A stretch of DNA of 64,000 nt from Leidyana gryllorum EB-2025a. Taxonomy: Eukaryota > Apicomplexa. Below the pieces are notes generated by a model that saw only the letters and a program-made list of their open reading frames with translations, ran no database searches and was not told the origin of the DNA. How positions within the stretch are numbered: position 1 is the first letter of the stretch; every line of letters begins with the position of its first letter. A program made the position numbers and the translations under genes. The DNA is taken from NCBI GenBank assembly GCA_048772705.1, contig JBLWGC010000208.1:1-64000 (forward strand). Direction: 5' to 3'. Of the stretch, positions 31,776 through 43,310 are shown one piece after another.

Positions 31776-33629
31776 TCAAGTAAGGTTTCCAGGTACAGCA
31801 TTCCTCATCCCCATGTTAAATACTTTGCCTGGAGCCGACTCGATTGCATTATCTACCCTTCCCATGCGTGCTTTCGCTCGTTCACCAAGGGACGGTCCTT
31901 TGTCCTCCTCCTTCGGCCCAATCTCCTCTGCCATCTCCTTCATTTCCTCCATACCATCATCCTCGACACCCAACTCCGCCTGTAATCTCTCCCACTTGCT
32001 GATTGTCTTCGGATCCAGAAGATCGTAAGCAGGACGCTCTTGTGGGAAAATGATCAGCCACACGAAGGAAGCCGTGCAAACCACCACCATGACCCAAACG
32101 AACACATAACGCCGGTAGAAATTGCTGATAGATCGTAAGCAAACGGATCTAAGTGTTGCTCACGAGAATAGCTTGATGTGGAATCTTTGTAACGAGAATA
32201 GCACTTCAGCTTCGGTGTCAGGCGAATACCCCGTAAAAGCTTCGTAGGTTAGCTGGACCACCGCTGTGGCACTCAATATACACAAGGCGATGTGGAATAG
32301 AAGGGCGTTCAGATGAGTATCTGCCCGCTTCAACGGCTGCATGGGTAGGCAGCTTTGAATCTGATGCGTGAATGTCAAACCAGCGTTATCGTAGGGGGCC
32401 TACTCGCAAGCTTATCCGAATGTTGCCATGCAGACTGGCTGCAACAAAGTAGCCACTCAGAATCAGATACAAGACCAAATCGGGTGCGAGAATCCGAGAT
32501 TTGGCAAGAACTTGCAATAATTGCGACATCAAGGTGAAACTGGGCTCGCGACCCGTGATATCGGGAACCAGCATACAAACAAATATCTGGAGGATCCAGG
32601 CGATCGTGAGAGCCATGAAGATCACGCCCAGTGTCAGTACCCCCCAGGCTTTGAGTGGGTTCATTCCCCGTTTTTTGTATGCTTCCTCCAACATATCGTA
32701 CTCATTCTCCAGTAAATGCACCACTTGTTTGAATTTTGCCAAGCGAGACCGGAACTTTACACGTTGCGCAGCCTTAGTCACCCCGGATTTGGCAGATATT
32801 GCTCCTTCTTTCTTCTTTAGAGTTTCCCCAACCTTCCGCAAAGCCTGTGCCCGCTCACCTAGAATCTTCCGCATCCGTCTGAGGGAAGCTGAGATGGTCT
32901 CCGAAGGGCTCAACTTACTCGTATTGCGCAGGAAGGATTGGCTGTGGTCTGCTGATAAACTGTTGGATCAACGACAACGGAAGGGATGCCAACCCAACTC
33001 CGCCTTGGAACATGAGTAAGAGCCATCCGAAAAATCCTGGAAGCGCCACCAGGAACGTGAGGAAGGCCAACGAGCTCTTCTTTGTCTCGCTACGCATCGT
33101 GAAGCTTAGTGATGCGATATCATTGGTGGGTATCTCATCCTGCAGTGCAGTGTCAACACCTGTCTCCACACGATGGCTGATTAGGTACAACAAACCAATA
33201 ATCGCCCAACATGCCGTGGAAGTAATTGCTGTATTGATCACGGCCTTACGCCAGGGCGGAGTTTTAGACAAGCGTACATCAGAGTCAGCCCTATCGAAGA
33301 AATTGAGAAACCTTCGTGAGCACTTACTCGTAGAAAAACACAGCAAATGGCAGAATACTCGTTAAGTACACGCAAACAAAGAGATAGACGAGTTGCCAGT
33401 AATACAGCATGTTCAATCCACCGTCATAGGTAGCGTTGTACACATCCGTCGGTAGCAATGTACAGAGCATGCAGACAATTTGTCCGCCAATGAGAGCAAT
33501 TATCTGTGCGAGGATGCCCTGGTTGTACTTGTAGTCATCCACATGCATATAGAAGTAGAGAAATCTCATGTTAGCGAACAGCAGCAGCACATTGAATGCT
33601 GCTATGATAATGAGAATCCACCAATGCAT
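31776..33629 (-). CDS. LMBR1/LMBD1-family multipass membrane protein
   Basis: Five exons (33629-33328, 33290-32919, 32878-32404, 32360-32164, 32124-31776) give 564 residues with about nine hydrophobic helices. The N-terminus (MHWWILIIIAAFNVLLLFAN ... ILPFAVFFYEADSD across the splice) and the repeated long loops match the LMBR1/LMBRD family. LMBRD1 is the lysosomal cobalamin-export partner and LMBR1L a lipocalin receptor; which branch this belongs to cannot be decided. A charged loop (RMRKILGERAQALRKVGETL) and a C-terminal acidic tail are cytoplasmic. It is divergent from the DHHC gene with only 32 bp between start codons. The next gene begins 9 nt after its stop. Confidence 0.85.
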
Positions 33630-33641
33630 CTTGGAGTATTA

Positions 33642-33655
33642 GCACACGCGTGTGC
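33642..33655. promoter_or_regulatory. Perfect 14-bp palindrome in a 32-bp bidirectional promoter
   Basis: GCACACGCGTGTGC is its own reverse complement. It occupies almost half of the 32 bp between the LMBR1-family ATG and the DHHC-gene ATG. A symmetric site between two start codons is a natural candidate for a factor that serves both genes. Function is inference. Confidence 0.45.
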
Positions 33656-33661
33656 CTGGCA

Positions 33662-34920
33662 ATGGCGCCACGGCGAGGAGGTCGCTCTTCTCTTGTTAGT
33701 CAGCTTGGTCTGTGGGCGGTGCTCTTGGCTACTTTTCAAGAGTCTCTGAGGTGGGCACCGTGCGTTGTCTCTCACAATATTTTCACTAGCTATCTGTTCA
33801 TTGTACTGTTACCGACAGCATTGTATCCAAAAAGACTAACTGAGGAGACCCTGTGGAATTGGCTGTGGACCCATTTCCGTGAGGCTGCTTGCTGACTGGT
33901 CTTGTACACCATGTGAAATGTGCAGGCGTAGCGGTCCGACTAAGTGCATTTTTATCTTTCTTATTGCTTTTCGCCTGGTCCACCTACAAGGCTGCTATCA
34001 CTGATCCGGGTCGCGTCCCAGGTACTGCACCTTATCACCAAAAAATGACACAATTGTAGACACTGACGAATGGCGGGAGAAGCCAGATTGGACTCGCATC
34101 TATCAACGCTTTGAAGGAGGATTGCGATATGACATGTAGGTCAAGTTCGCTCTCTCACTAATCTCCTATCAGACGCGAAAAGAAATACGGTGAGCATTTG
34201 GACCGAAACGATGAATCGCGACAGTGCCGGACCGCGCTGAGTATGAACGTCGGATCGGTCATATAGTACTAAAGATCGATCACGACTGCCCTTGGGTGAA
34301 CAATGTGTGAGTGGGAATAGAAGTCCGCTGGTAGATACATGAACGCTCAGTATCGGACACCGAAACTATCGGTTCTTCCACCAATGCTGCCTCCATGCAA
34401 CAATACTCACGGTGTGGGTGCTGGTGGATACCCTTCTCATGCTCATTGCCAGATGGAACAATATCATGGTGAGGCGTCAGAACAGATTCCCATTCTTGCA
34501 GTTCACATGGAGTCATATATACGCGCTATTAGCCACAGTCTGGGTGACCAGTCTGTTCATGGCTGCAGCGGCTGGATTATATATCTTTCACTTCAACTTA
34601 ATACTGAAGGTGACAGTGTCTGCAAGCTGCCTGTCATTGAAACAACGCAGAATGTGACAACCAGAGAGTATTTTCATGATAACAATGTTCTGCAGCGAGG
34701 GTCCATGTGGGATTTAGGCAGTCCGTGGGAGAACTGGAAGGCTGGTAAGACCTTACTCTGAATAATGACACTACAAATAGTATATGGCACAAATGTCTTG
34801 CAATGGCTGGTGCCAATTGGTGAACCCATTGACGATGGCTTGTACTTCCCTTGTCCCAAGCTGCAAAACGTCGACGAGACGAATCCAGAAGCTTCAATCC
34901 TCCAAGCCCCTTCAGAATAG
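33662..34920 (+). CDS. DHHC-family palmitoyltransferase-like protein lacking zinc ligands (DHDC)
   Basis: DHHC proteins attach palmitate to protein cysteines at membranes. Nine exons (33662-33878, 33926-34021, 34060-34135, 34173-34189, 34225-34306, 34351-34468, 34502-34609, 34651-34744, 34781-34920) sum to 315 codons plus stop. Family hallmarks are the pre-domain TDPGRVP, the core [22 protein letters not shown], later hydrophobic helices, TTRE (TTxE motif) and the C-terminal WKAVYGTNVLQWLVP. The catalytic Cys of the DHHC box is kept, but the second His is Asp. The positions of the zinc-binding cysteines before it read [13 protein letters not shown] instead of PDRAHHCSxCGRC, and the NNC cysteine is NNV. 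The first CxxC is absent. One exon is 17 nt. The stop overlaps the end of a minus-strand frame. Confidence 0.83.
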
Positions 34921-35560
34921 ATACTTTGCATCCTCCACTCCAGGGCGATCTTCCGGCTCGGAAACGACGTCCTCCGAGCTTATCGAGTCGGTGGCCGTTT
35001 GATCTCCGCCCTCATCTGTACCGCCCATAGCCAACATGGCATCCTGAGCTTCGGTGGTGGCGATGACGTCGACGACTCCACTTTCAGTTCGCTCTCGTAG
35101 CTCGAAACCTTGTCCTCGGAAAATCAGATCGTCCAAATCAACGAGGTCGGGTAGCCATTCCAGGCGAGCGGCACCCAACACAAGAAGCAACACACTTATG
35201 TATCCAAAGATCATCGGAGGAGAAAAAGGGTGAATATAACCGCATGCATTGCAATGGAATCGATTGTCGGGAGCGGTGTCGCTGGCTTTCACCCCGACGT
35301 CTCATCTCCCATTTGAGGTTGACCGAGATCCTCGCGGTCTCTTTTGGTCAGAGAGGGCCGCCAAGAACTGTTGGTATAGGGTTTAGGGTTCTGAGGAACA
35401 GCATCTGACGATCCTGATCCTTCGACAAGGTCAAAGAAAAACTCAAATTTGATGGTCAAATGTTGTGTGCGGAGGCTGTCCCAGCTGTGTCCGCGCACTC
35501 TCAAGTCCCCCCAATGTTGTCCTCCAGTTCTTCGGTGGTTATAAGTCTGAGTCTAGGATA
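34912..35560 (-). other. Unassigned minus-strand frames with CxxC and one TM segment
   Basis: Two adjacent frames (about 35560-35289 and 35292-34912) follow the phosphodiesterase stop. The first contains LTIKFEFFFDLVEG and a polar region. The second has FHCNACGYIHPF (CxxC), one hydrophobic helix (MIFGYISVLLLVLGAA) and an acidic tail ending at 34912. They could be exons of one small membrane protein or 3' exons of the gene upstream; no donor/acceptor pair convinced me. If real, its CDS overlaps the DHHC-like CDS by 9 bp tail to tail. Confidence 0.35.
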
Positions 35561-38370
35561 TTCCCCCATAGCGTCTAGTATATTCTGTCCTCGGAAGAGT
35601 CTTGCCCCGAAGATAAGGCCGATGGACGGAGAAGGCAATTTAGCATCAGCAAACCAGTCTGGGAGAGGTGGAACTTCATCAGCTGTCAACATCTCGGCCC
35701 ATTGCTCTCGGTTCCTGAGATATCTCGGCATCACAGTAGATCTGGAAAAAATGAGAGCAGTCCCGTGTCACATTCCCACCCGATAAAGTTGGATCGATCC
35801 CAATGGCCCAACTCCTCAAACAAAGGCTACATCGAGTGAGCCAGGGCGAATCGAGCAATCACTCACCAAGACCACATACTTGTGAAAATCCAAACATGCA
35901 GTAACAAAGCGGTGATGATCAGATCGTGCGCAAAGCGGGGACACCAGAAGCCCCAGCGCGTTCTCTTCGTCTCCCTGTAGAATGTAAGAGAAAGAGCCGG
36001 AGTACTGGTGGTGGCTTGCCTGTAGGTATCGTTGGCATGCCCGACGTACTTCCCAATCGAGGTTCCGATCCCACTCGCATAAGCAAAAGCCTTCATTCGC
36101 CACTTTCAATATGAGCAAACATATCTGTCTCCGATGAGCTTGATTGGAATGAGGGTCAAATTCTGGAGACATCCTAAGAACGCGCGATTCGGCCAGCACT
36201 TCGAAATGTCGTGCCAAGTCAGAGGACAATATCCACTGAAAATAGGCCCCTCTGACCTCAGAGTGCTCGAACGATGAGAGCTTCATGAGCAAATTCGTTT
36301 CGCTTCTACATTGGATTCCGAGTGGGTGACATTGCATTGCGCACTCACGAGAAGCCAATAATGCGCCACAAGAGAAGTCCGCTGAGATGCTGGAGAATGC
36401 TAATGTCGCACATCATGGTCGCCTAAGATTGAGATTGCGGCGGCGGCGAGACAAAGTCTTGTTTACCAGTAAGTGATTAGTACGGTGATAGAAGTGATTG
36501 TCGCGACCAGCATGCCCTATGTGCATAGAGAGTGCAGTTAGACAGTATGCCACCCTCTCGAGCGGTGTCAAACTGCCACAAATACGCATTGAGAGAAGAC
36601 AAATCGAGGGCGTCTCTTACGAAGGATACATACTCCCAGCCTTCAGGAGCGCTAGAGACATATGAGAGGTGGCAGCTACATATTTCCGATTGTGGAATGG
36701 GTTATCGTAGATGGTATTGCTCATCAGATGGAGGAAACGGAGCGCCACATCCTCTTCAACGTCGATAAAGGGCAGATGTGGCTTAAGGATGGCCATGCCG
36801 AACTCAAGAACGGGGTGATCAATAGTCTGGAAGACCTGTCAAGGTTGTTTCTCAGCCACCCCACCGAGACGGATTCTCACTCTATTGCAATTGAGGAATG
36901 GGTTGCGCCCTATGTCCTGTGCTTCCTCATCGGACTGTGCGGAATGTATTCACCCTCTTGTTGGGGAAGCTTACGAGCACTGGGCGGGGGAGTACATACT
37001 CAGTTCGGTCAGCCGGGCGCACTGGAGCTGAATTCCATATTACGTCTAGTTCTGAAGCCTGTCTGTTTAGTCTGTCAAGACTTCTTTCCAGGGGGACTGG
37101 CACTCCTGAAGCACTCGGTCGCGCTACTTGGTATAATCGAAGGAATTGAGCTTCCTCCCCCGAACGTGAGGCTGCAGGGGCCAGGAGATCTACGCCTTGC
37201 GTTAGCTCGCGAATGACTCTGCGGGTGAGAAGGGATATGCGGGGACTGGCAGGTGTACCTCTGGATCTCTGTCGCAGCAGCATCGAGTTCGTCTGAGCAA
37301 CGCAGCGGATCGCGTCGAGCCGCGTGTACTATCGTCATAGTCTCATACAAATGATCAACTACTTCCTCTTTTGCGGAGGTGGTCGCTCTCCGTTTGACCT
37401 GCCGGCGAAATTGCCTCATTTCGGAAATGCGGGTTTGAGTTTCAACCATCACCACCTTAAGGCAGCGATTGTGGAGCTCGTTGAACCACCGTGCAGCAAA
37501 TGTAATAACGTGAAGCAGCGCCCAAACATAAACGTCGGTCACCCTGTACGGCTTGCTGTCAGTCGGAAATTGCATTGGTCCCACCAAAACAGCTTTCGTC
37601 GCAGATTCCTTGTCGAGTCAATGTGGAGCCCCAAGGTTACCGCCGTTATCGTAAAGGTAAAGATGAAAAAGGGTGCGAGATAGCGCACCCGGGTAGTCAT
37701 GAAGAAGGTTGTGAAACACACAGCGATCCCAGACATGATCTCCATGAAGGCATCGACGAAAGCAGAGTACTCCATGTCTGCATCTACATCGCTGCGCGAT
37801 GCCATGAAAACCCACGACCATGTGGCCATACACGTAATTTGCTGAGAAGTCAGAACCATTGGCGGGGTGAGGAAGCCGGTCACTTACAACGAGCAGTACA
37901 GCAAAAATCACCGGCTCTAACCGATCACGGGTCAATCGGATGCGCGGAGCTGACATGGCCACCATACCAGCCACAATGCCAACGATAATGGTGGCATTCT
38001 CAGTGTTCTCGATGAGTGACGATTCATCGTTCGCAAACCACTCATTGTACCTTCCCAGCAACACTAGTATATAGGCCAGTCCGAAAACGACAACGCCTAC
38101 GAACCATTTTAAGCCCGCGCGAATCCACGCGCGCGATCACTCACTCACACCTCCCACCACGGGGCAAGATCGCGCTAATAGTGAGTTGACCACTAGCAGC
38201 CACTCGTGTTCCAGCTTGGGATTGCGAAATCTCATAGGAAAGAATCGGAGGTGCCGACGAGCTGCGGGCCAATATGGCCCTGCCAGAGCCTGCAGCAGAC
38301 CTGCCACGCCTTTGTGCTTGTGAACATCACTGAGTCGTGACTGGACGGACGGGGAAACGTCTTGGACCAT
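35501..38370 (-). CDS. Multi-TM cyclic nucleotide phosphodiesterase homologue, metal site lost
   Basis: Class I PDEs hydrolyse cAMP or cGMP; apicomplexan forms have an N-terminal membrane domain like this one. Early exons 38370-38151, 38096-37888, 37841-37641 and 37608-37259 encode about five or six hydrophobic helices (VVVFGLAYILVLLG, TIIVGIVAGMVAMSA and others), then a helical linker; exons from about 36900 down encode the catalytic fold. Recognisable segments: NPFHNRKYVAATSH (consensus HNxxHAxDV), LERVAYCLTALSMHIGHAG (consensus HDxxHxG), LSSDLARHFE (TDMxxHF), LLILKVANEG (IxxADxSN), QGDEENALGLLVSP, LDFHKYVVLPLFEEL. The metal-binding His after HN is Tyr, the HD pair is MH, the late Asp is Asn and the purine-clamp Gln is Leu, so it is probably inactive. 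Introns include one of 32 nt and one possible GC-AG intron. The exon join near 37000 is unresolved. Confidence 0.72.
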
Positions 38371-38393
38371 CTAACTCGCAAACGGCATGCGTC

Positions 38394-40780
38394 CTAACTA
38401 TCGGCCCGATCGCCAAAAGGATACAAATCAACTTGGAAAAGTGGCTCGGGGCTGCTGGTTTCACTCTCTTCTCCTGTGAGGCCCAGCCTTCTATAGATGC
38501 GTGCTCGATCATTAGCCTGCAGGCCCTTGCCGGTTTGGACCTGACCTGGCAGTATTTCACTGAACTGAAGATCTATCTGACATTCACTGTCGTCAACGGC
38601 TTCCTCCAAATCCGACAAGGTACCTTGTGTTCTCATAATACCATCTTCGGGTTCGCGATCCCCACTAAGAGGGGTACTCAACAATGTCAACGGGTTGGGG
38701 AACCTGGAGGCCGGTGGTCGTGAGGGCAGCGGAGTCTGGCGCTGCCTTGCTGGCACATCTACCTGCCGGTGAGCCTCCGATCTCACATCACGGCTTATTC
38801 GCCTGTCAATGTTGCGCTCATCTTCCTCCATCGCGGCGCCTCCCCTTCGGGATCTAACAGTGGAAACAAAGGGAGTCGGTGTGTTGCCTCGCAACGAAGT
38901 TCGGGGTGGTTGTATCGATGTGTGGGTGTATGACGTGTTGAACGACATGTCCAACGGTCGTCGACTAGGCTCTGCGCCGGGAAGGGTCACGCCCATCATT
39001 CCCCTCACCGGAGATACTACAGGATCTGGCACTTCAAAATCCTGACTCGACATCGGATTGTCTATAGATACCACCACTTCTGCTTCTTCCGATGGAGGTG
39101 GCGGGGGCGACGACTGTCGCACGCTGACCAGCGAGATAGTAGGCGAGTGCTCTTGCAAGATGTGGTCCGGCACAATCCGTCGTCTCTTCGTACTCGCTTC
39201 ATGCGTCCGGTCACCAGTGTCCGGCTCGTAACCTGCTGGAGTCATCCTTACCCGCGAGCCCAACCCACTACTTCTGCTCTCGTCGAAGCCAGCGAAGTGT
39301 TGCGGCTGCCGAGGAGTGGCATAGCTCGTCGTCTCGGGTGAGCCCCTTCGCAGATTCCGGTTAAACATAATGGGCGAGGCACCAATGGACGCCACTTCTG
39401 GTATTATGGGTGGACTGTCCCTTGCCGTGGAACTTCGTCGCCGTCGTTCCGAGCGTTCGTAGTGCTGCTGGTTTCTCGACTCCGCAGGTCTCCCACGCGT
39501 TCCATCCGTCCTCTCATTGTTGTTGTTTGGTACGACCTTCCCTTTGACCTCGAGAAAAGCCGTCCAAGACCGCTCGATGCGTACAGTTTGGGAGCAAGCC
39601 CCTCCAATTCTGCGGAACTTCTTTTGCGTGACCCTGAAATCGGGCTCACCCCAGCACTGTTGTCGCGCCCGGTCGGGCTAAGATTGCGGGAGGCGGAAGT
39701 GGATTGGGATTCCAGGCTTCCCACTCTCTGCAGCTCAATAGCTCATGCTCCACGCCATTGCCCATCTGAACTACTCGATCTGCTGATGATGTCGCTCACC
39801 CCCTTACCGCGAGTGAAACTGGCGCGGTGCCACCGTGCATCGCGAGTAAAACTGGGGTAGTTGGGTCTGAAAGTCATCTCTCAAAGGAAGGGGAGTTCTG
39901 GTTCGGGCTGGGTACCTTTGGCCAAGTCCAAAAAGTTGCGGATGTGTGAGTGGTTCACAGCTGTCTTGAGCTCCTGGCTCGGTGCGTTCCGCGGCACGAA
40001 GGAGGAATCTGTGCGCCGAACGACTTGGGAATGGACTGACGTGTTTCTCACCAGAGTAAATCCGACGAGTGAGCCCGTTATAGATCCCTTTAAAGTCCTT
40101 CACAATTCGCCTACCCCATCCGAACTCGAATGTCTCCACGTGGAACTACTGACAACGGTCTCACTTCTCACTTCTGCCGTACTCACCTCGGCGTTCAAGT
40201 CATTCAGACCTTCGATTCGTGGAACGAGGATGAGGTTGGAAGTATCAGGTGTGTTGGGGAACGTCCTCAACCAACATTCAGTACTTGCTAAGCAAGCTGC
40301 CCGTTTGTGTACGGCAGTGGGAAAGACAGACTCATAATCGTCTGCTTCTACATTCAGTTTGCACGCCCAGGCGGCACTGGCCCTGGCTCCGTCGAAGCGT
40401 ACCTCGAGTTGGTCTTTGAGAATGTCGGAGGTGGATAGGTACACAACGTCGGGCTGAAGGTCGGTTGCTTTGCTCTCCCGTAGGATTTTCAGCTTCTCAC
40501 TAAGCTGTTTCGAAGAACAGCTGATCGTCTCAGCTATCCCGGTATCGCGGCTCGTAGGCTCGCCGCTCAGAGTGGGGGGCCCGTTGCCGAGCGGATCGAA
40601 CACCTCGAAGAATTCATTGACAAACTGGCATATGATGGTCACAGTCTCGTCGCCACTCTTGCCATAGATGAGTAAACTATCAGGGTTACAGTGGAAGTTG
40701 ATATTGTCAGATACACGAGATACAGCGAAGACTAACTCTGCGAAGCGAACCGTGCCACCTCTACCGATCCTCAGGAACAT
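38394..40780 (-). CDS. RAD9-like subunit of the 9-1-1 checkpoint clamp
   Basis: RAD9 forms a PCNA-like ring with RAD1 and HUS1 and signals DNA damage. Resolved exons are 40780-40187, 40145-40052, 40008-39916, 39877-39808 and 39725 onward; frames to 39404 and 39395-38394 supply the rest, but their junction near 39400 is unresolved. The N-terminus (MFLRIGRGGTVRFAELVFAV then SRVSDNINFHCNPDSLLI) fits the first PCNA-like half of RAD9. Later segments (ETFEFGWGRRIVKDFKGIYN and LKTAVNHSHIRNFLDLAK) fit the second half. The C-terminal 400 or so residues are Ser/Pro-rich with SQ and TQ sites (TSIQPP, RTQGT, MSSQDF), as expected of the phosphorylated RAD9 tail. The phosphodiesterase-like gene starts 23 nt after its stop. 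Similarity is weak and judged by eye. Confidence 0.65.
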
Positions 40781-40829
40781 TAGTTAGAGAGCGACCACGT
40801 CTTCGCGACTCAGGCAAAAAACATTATTT

Positions 40830-41462
<633 letters not shown>

Positions 41463-41493
41463 TGCAAAAATCTGACTTTTTTACTCTACTACT

Positions 41494-41964
41494 ATGGGTG
41501 ACATTCCCAAGTGCCGGGTGATGTCCGAGGCCGCAATGGCGGAAGGGGCCTTGGACCATCAGACTAGCATGGGCCCGATTCAATATAGTCCCCAGTACAG
41601 CGATGACGATTATGTGTACAGGTCGGTGCCTCTGGCATTGTCGCGACCTTCCTATCCGACTTGCCTGCAGGCACATCACCGTCCCACGGAAAATCCTCCG
41701 TAAAGCCCGAGAACTCATTAGCCAACGTCAAAAAGCGATGGGGCATCTTCCGCCTCATGGACGTACGGGGCCACTGCGATGCCGGGGTGACGCTCCCCTC
41801 TTGCCCTATGAAGATGTGGTGACTAAACTATACATACATATGAGCAATGATTGGATACTATATTTAATCCACGAGTGAGAGCCGTGGACTGTGGTTCAAT
41901 GGTACTTAAATGCAGCCGGGACTCGACTTTCTGCTTTCGGCGCCCCAGACGTGATCGTCACTAA
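41494..41964 (+). CDS. CKS1-like cyclin-dependent kinase regulatory subunit
   Basis: CKS proteins bind Cdks and phosphorylated substrates. The first exon (41494-41621) ends in GPIQYSPQYSDDDYVYR and the second starts at 41671 with HITVPRKIL, together matching the CKS N-terminal half (IxYSxxYxDDxYEYRHVxLP). Downstream frames contain RLMD...GVT (41745-41795), NDWILYLIHE (about 41845-41878) and, after an intron of about 41 nt, FRRP near the end (about 41940), matching LMxEEEWR..GV, GWxHYxIHxPE and LLFRRP. The middle splice sites could not be fixed with standard signals and may involve introns of only 22-57 nt. Confidence is high for the N-terminal half and moderate for the rest. The rhomboid gene starts 29 nt later on the same strand. 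Confidence 0.62.
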
Positions 41965-41993
41965 GTGGAGAGAGCAGTGTTTGTTCGTGCACC

Positions 41994-43296
41994 ATGCGGG
42001 GTCTCGGACGGTTCTTAGAACCGTTATCTCCTGGCTTCACTGATTTCAATGGCGATCTGCTTTTTGACTCAGATGAAACAATCGGACCGCTCGGTTGGCT
42101 GGATGATTTCTTTGGCGTCCTCCGCCCGGAACCTGCAAGCTTCGTGACGCTATCTTTAGGATATTTGGCTGGCATCTGGGTTGCGGTTTTCGTCTTTTCA
42201 ATGATCTGTTGTATCATCCTGCAGGCCGATATACCGTCTAATATCATTCCTAGAGTTTTACTGGCCACAGGGTGTTTGTACAGATATATTGACCCTTGGA
42301 TAGTGACACTGCCTCGAATGATTACCTGCGCCTTTCTGCATTTCGACATCACAGTAGGCCCCCAATGAATCTGATCCGATTCCAATCCCATCGTCTTTAG
42401 CATCTCATTGTGAATACCATCTCCTTGATTGGGGCTTATGGATTCTGGCAATCCGGCCGCGCCTTCCAGGATGCCACAGAGCCGCCTTGGATCGACTACT
42501 GGTTCTTCCCGGTCTGGATGATCTCGGCCTTTTTCGGAAGCGCATCGTCGTACACTGCTACTTTGGGCAAGACGGGATCCTTCACCATAGGTGCATCCGG
42601 TGGCGTGTGTGGGTTCAACTCCTTTATCCTCGTGTTGATGATGTGCTCCGACACTGCGCGCACAGAGGCTCAGGAGAATAGGATTCTGATGACTTTGGTG
42701 ACAACGGGACTGCAGTTTATCCCATTCTCAGGTGAGGCCGAATAAGTAGCATCTGAGTGTAGACTTTTCACATAGCTCCCGGGACACACGGTCAGAAGAC
42801 TGATGTGGGTGCCCACAGTGGCGGCGCCATCGCAGGAATCATCATGGCTCTCCTTCTGAACTATTGGTCCAAACACATGGACGCCATCTTCTTGCGCAGA
42901 GCAGGAGCGCTCGCTTTCACTGTGTGTGCCTGTCTGGTGGTGATCTGTTTCCTGGAGGTGTTCAGGCAGTTCCTGGCTGGGCACTCTGATCGGGTGGTTC
43001 GGGCATATTTCAGGTGAGACTTCAAGATTGGGAAGAGTCGACGACATAACTTCTTGCGCAGGTGGCTGAAGCTTGAAGACATTGTTCTGAGGGAGAGAAA
43101 GCCCACCGAGCCTCGACGATGGACTATCGCCCAGATCGACGGAATTGAAGCCCGTATCAACATAAACCGTCAAGACGGGCCCAAGGGAGGCACGCTGGCC
43201 GCCTTGATGCAGCGCGAAAGGGAGAGGAATCCGTGGCGAGATGACGAGGCATTGGAAGAGATTCGTCAGCTGATGGCTGCCCGTAGATCATATTAA
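41994..43296 (+). CDS. Rhomboid-family intramembrane serine protease
   Basis: Rhomboids cleave single-pass membrane proteins inside the bilayer. Exons 41994-42353, 42401-42731, 42776-43013 and 43062-43296 give 387 residues. After an approximately 45-residue cytoplasmic start come membrane helices, a luminal loop, FLHFDITHLIVNTISLIG (the conserved HxxxN region), the catalytic Ser in GASGGVCGFNSF and the catalytic His in GAHSGGAIAGIIMA. Two further helices and a charged cytoplasmic tail of about 75 residues follow. Both active-site residues are present. It is codirectional with CKS1 (29 nt upstream) and Aurora kinase (14 nt downstream). Confidence 0.93.
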
Positions 43297-43310
43297 TTAA
43301 TTTTATTTCA

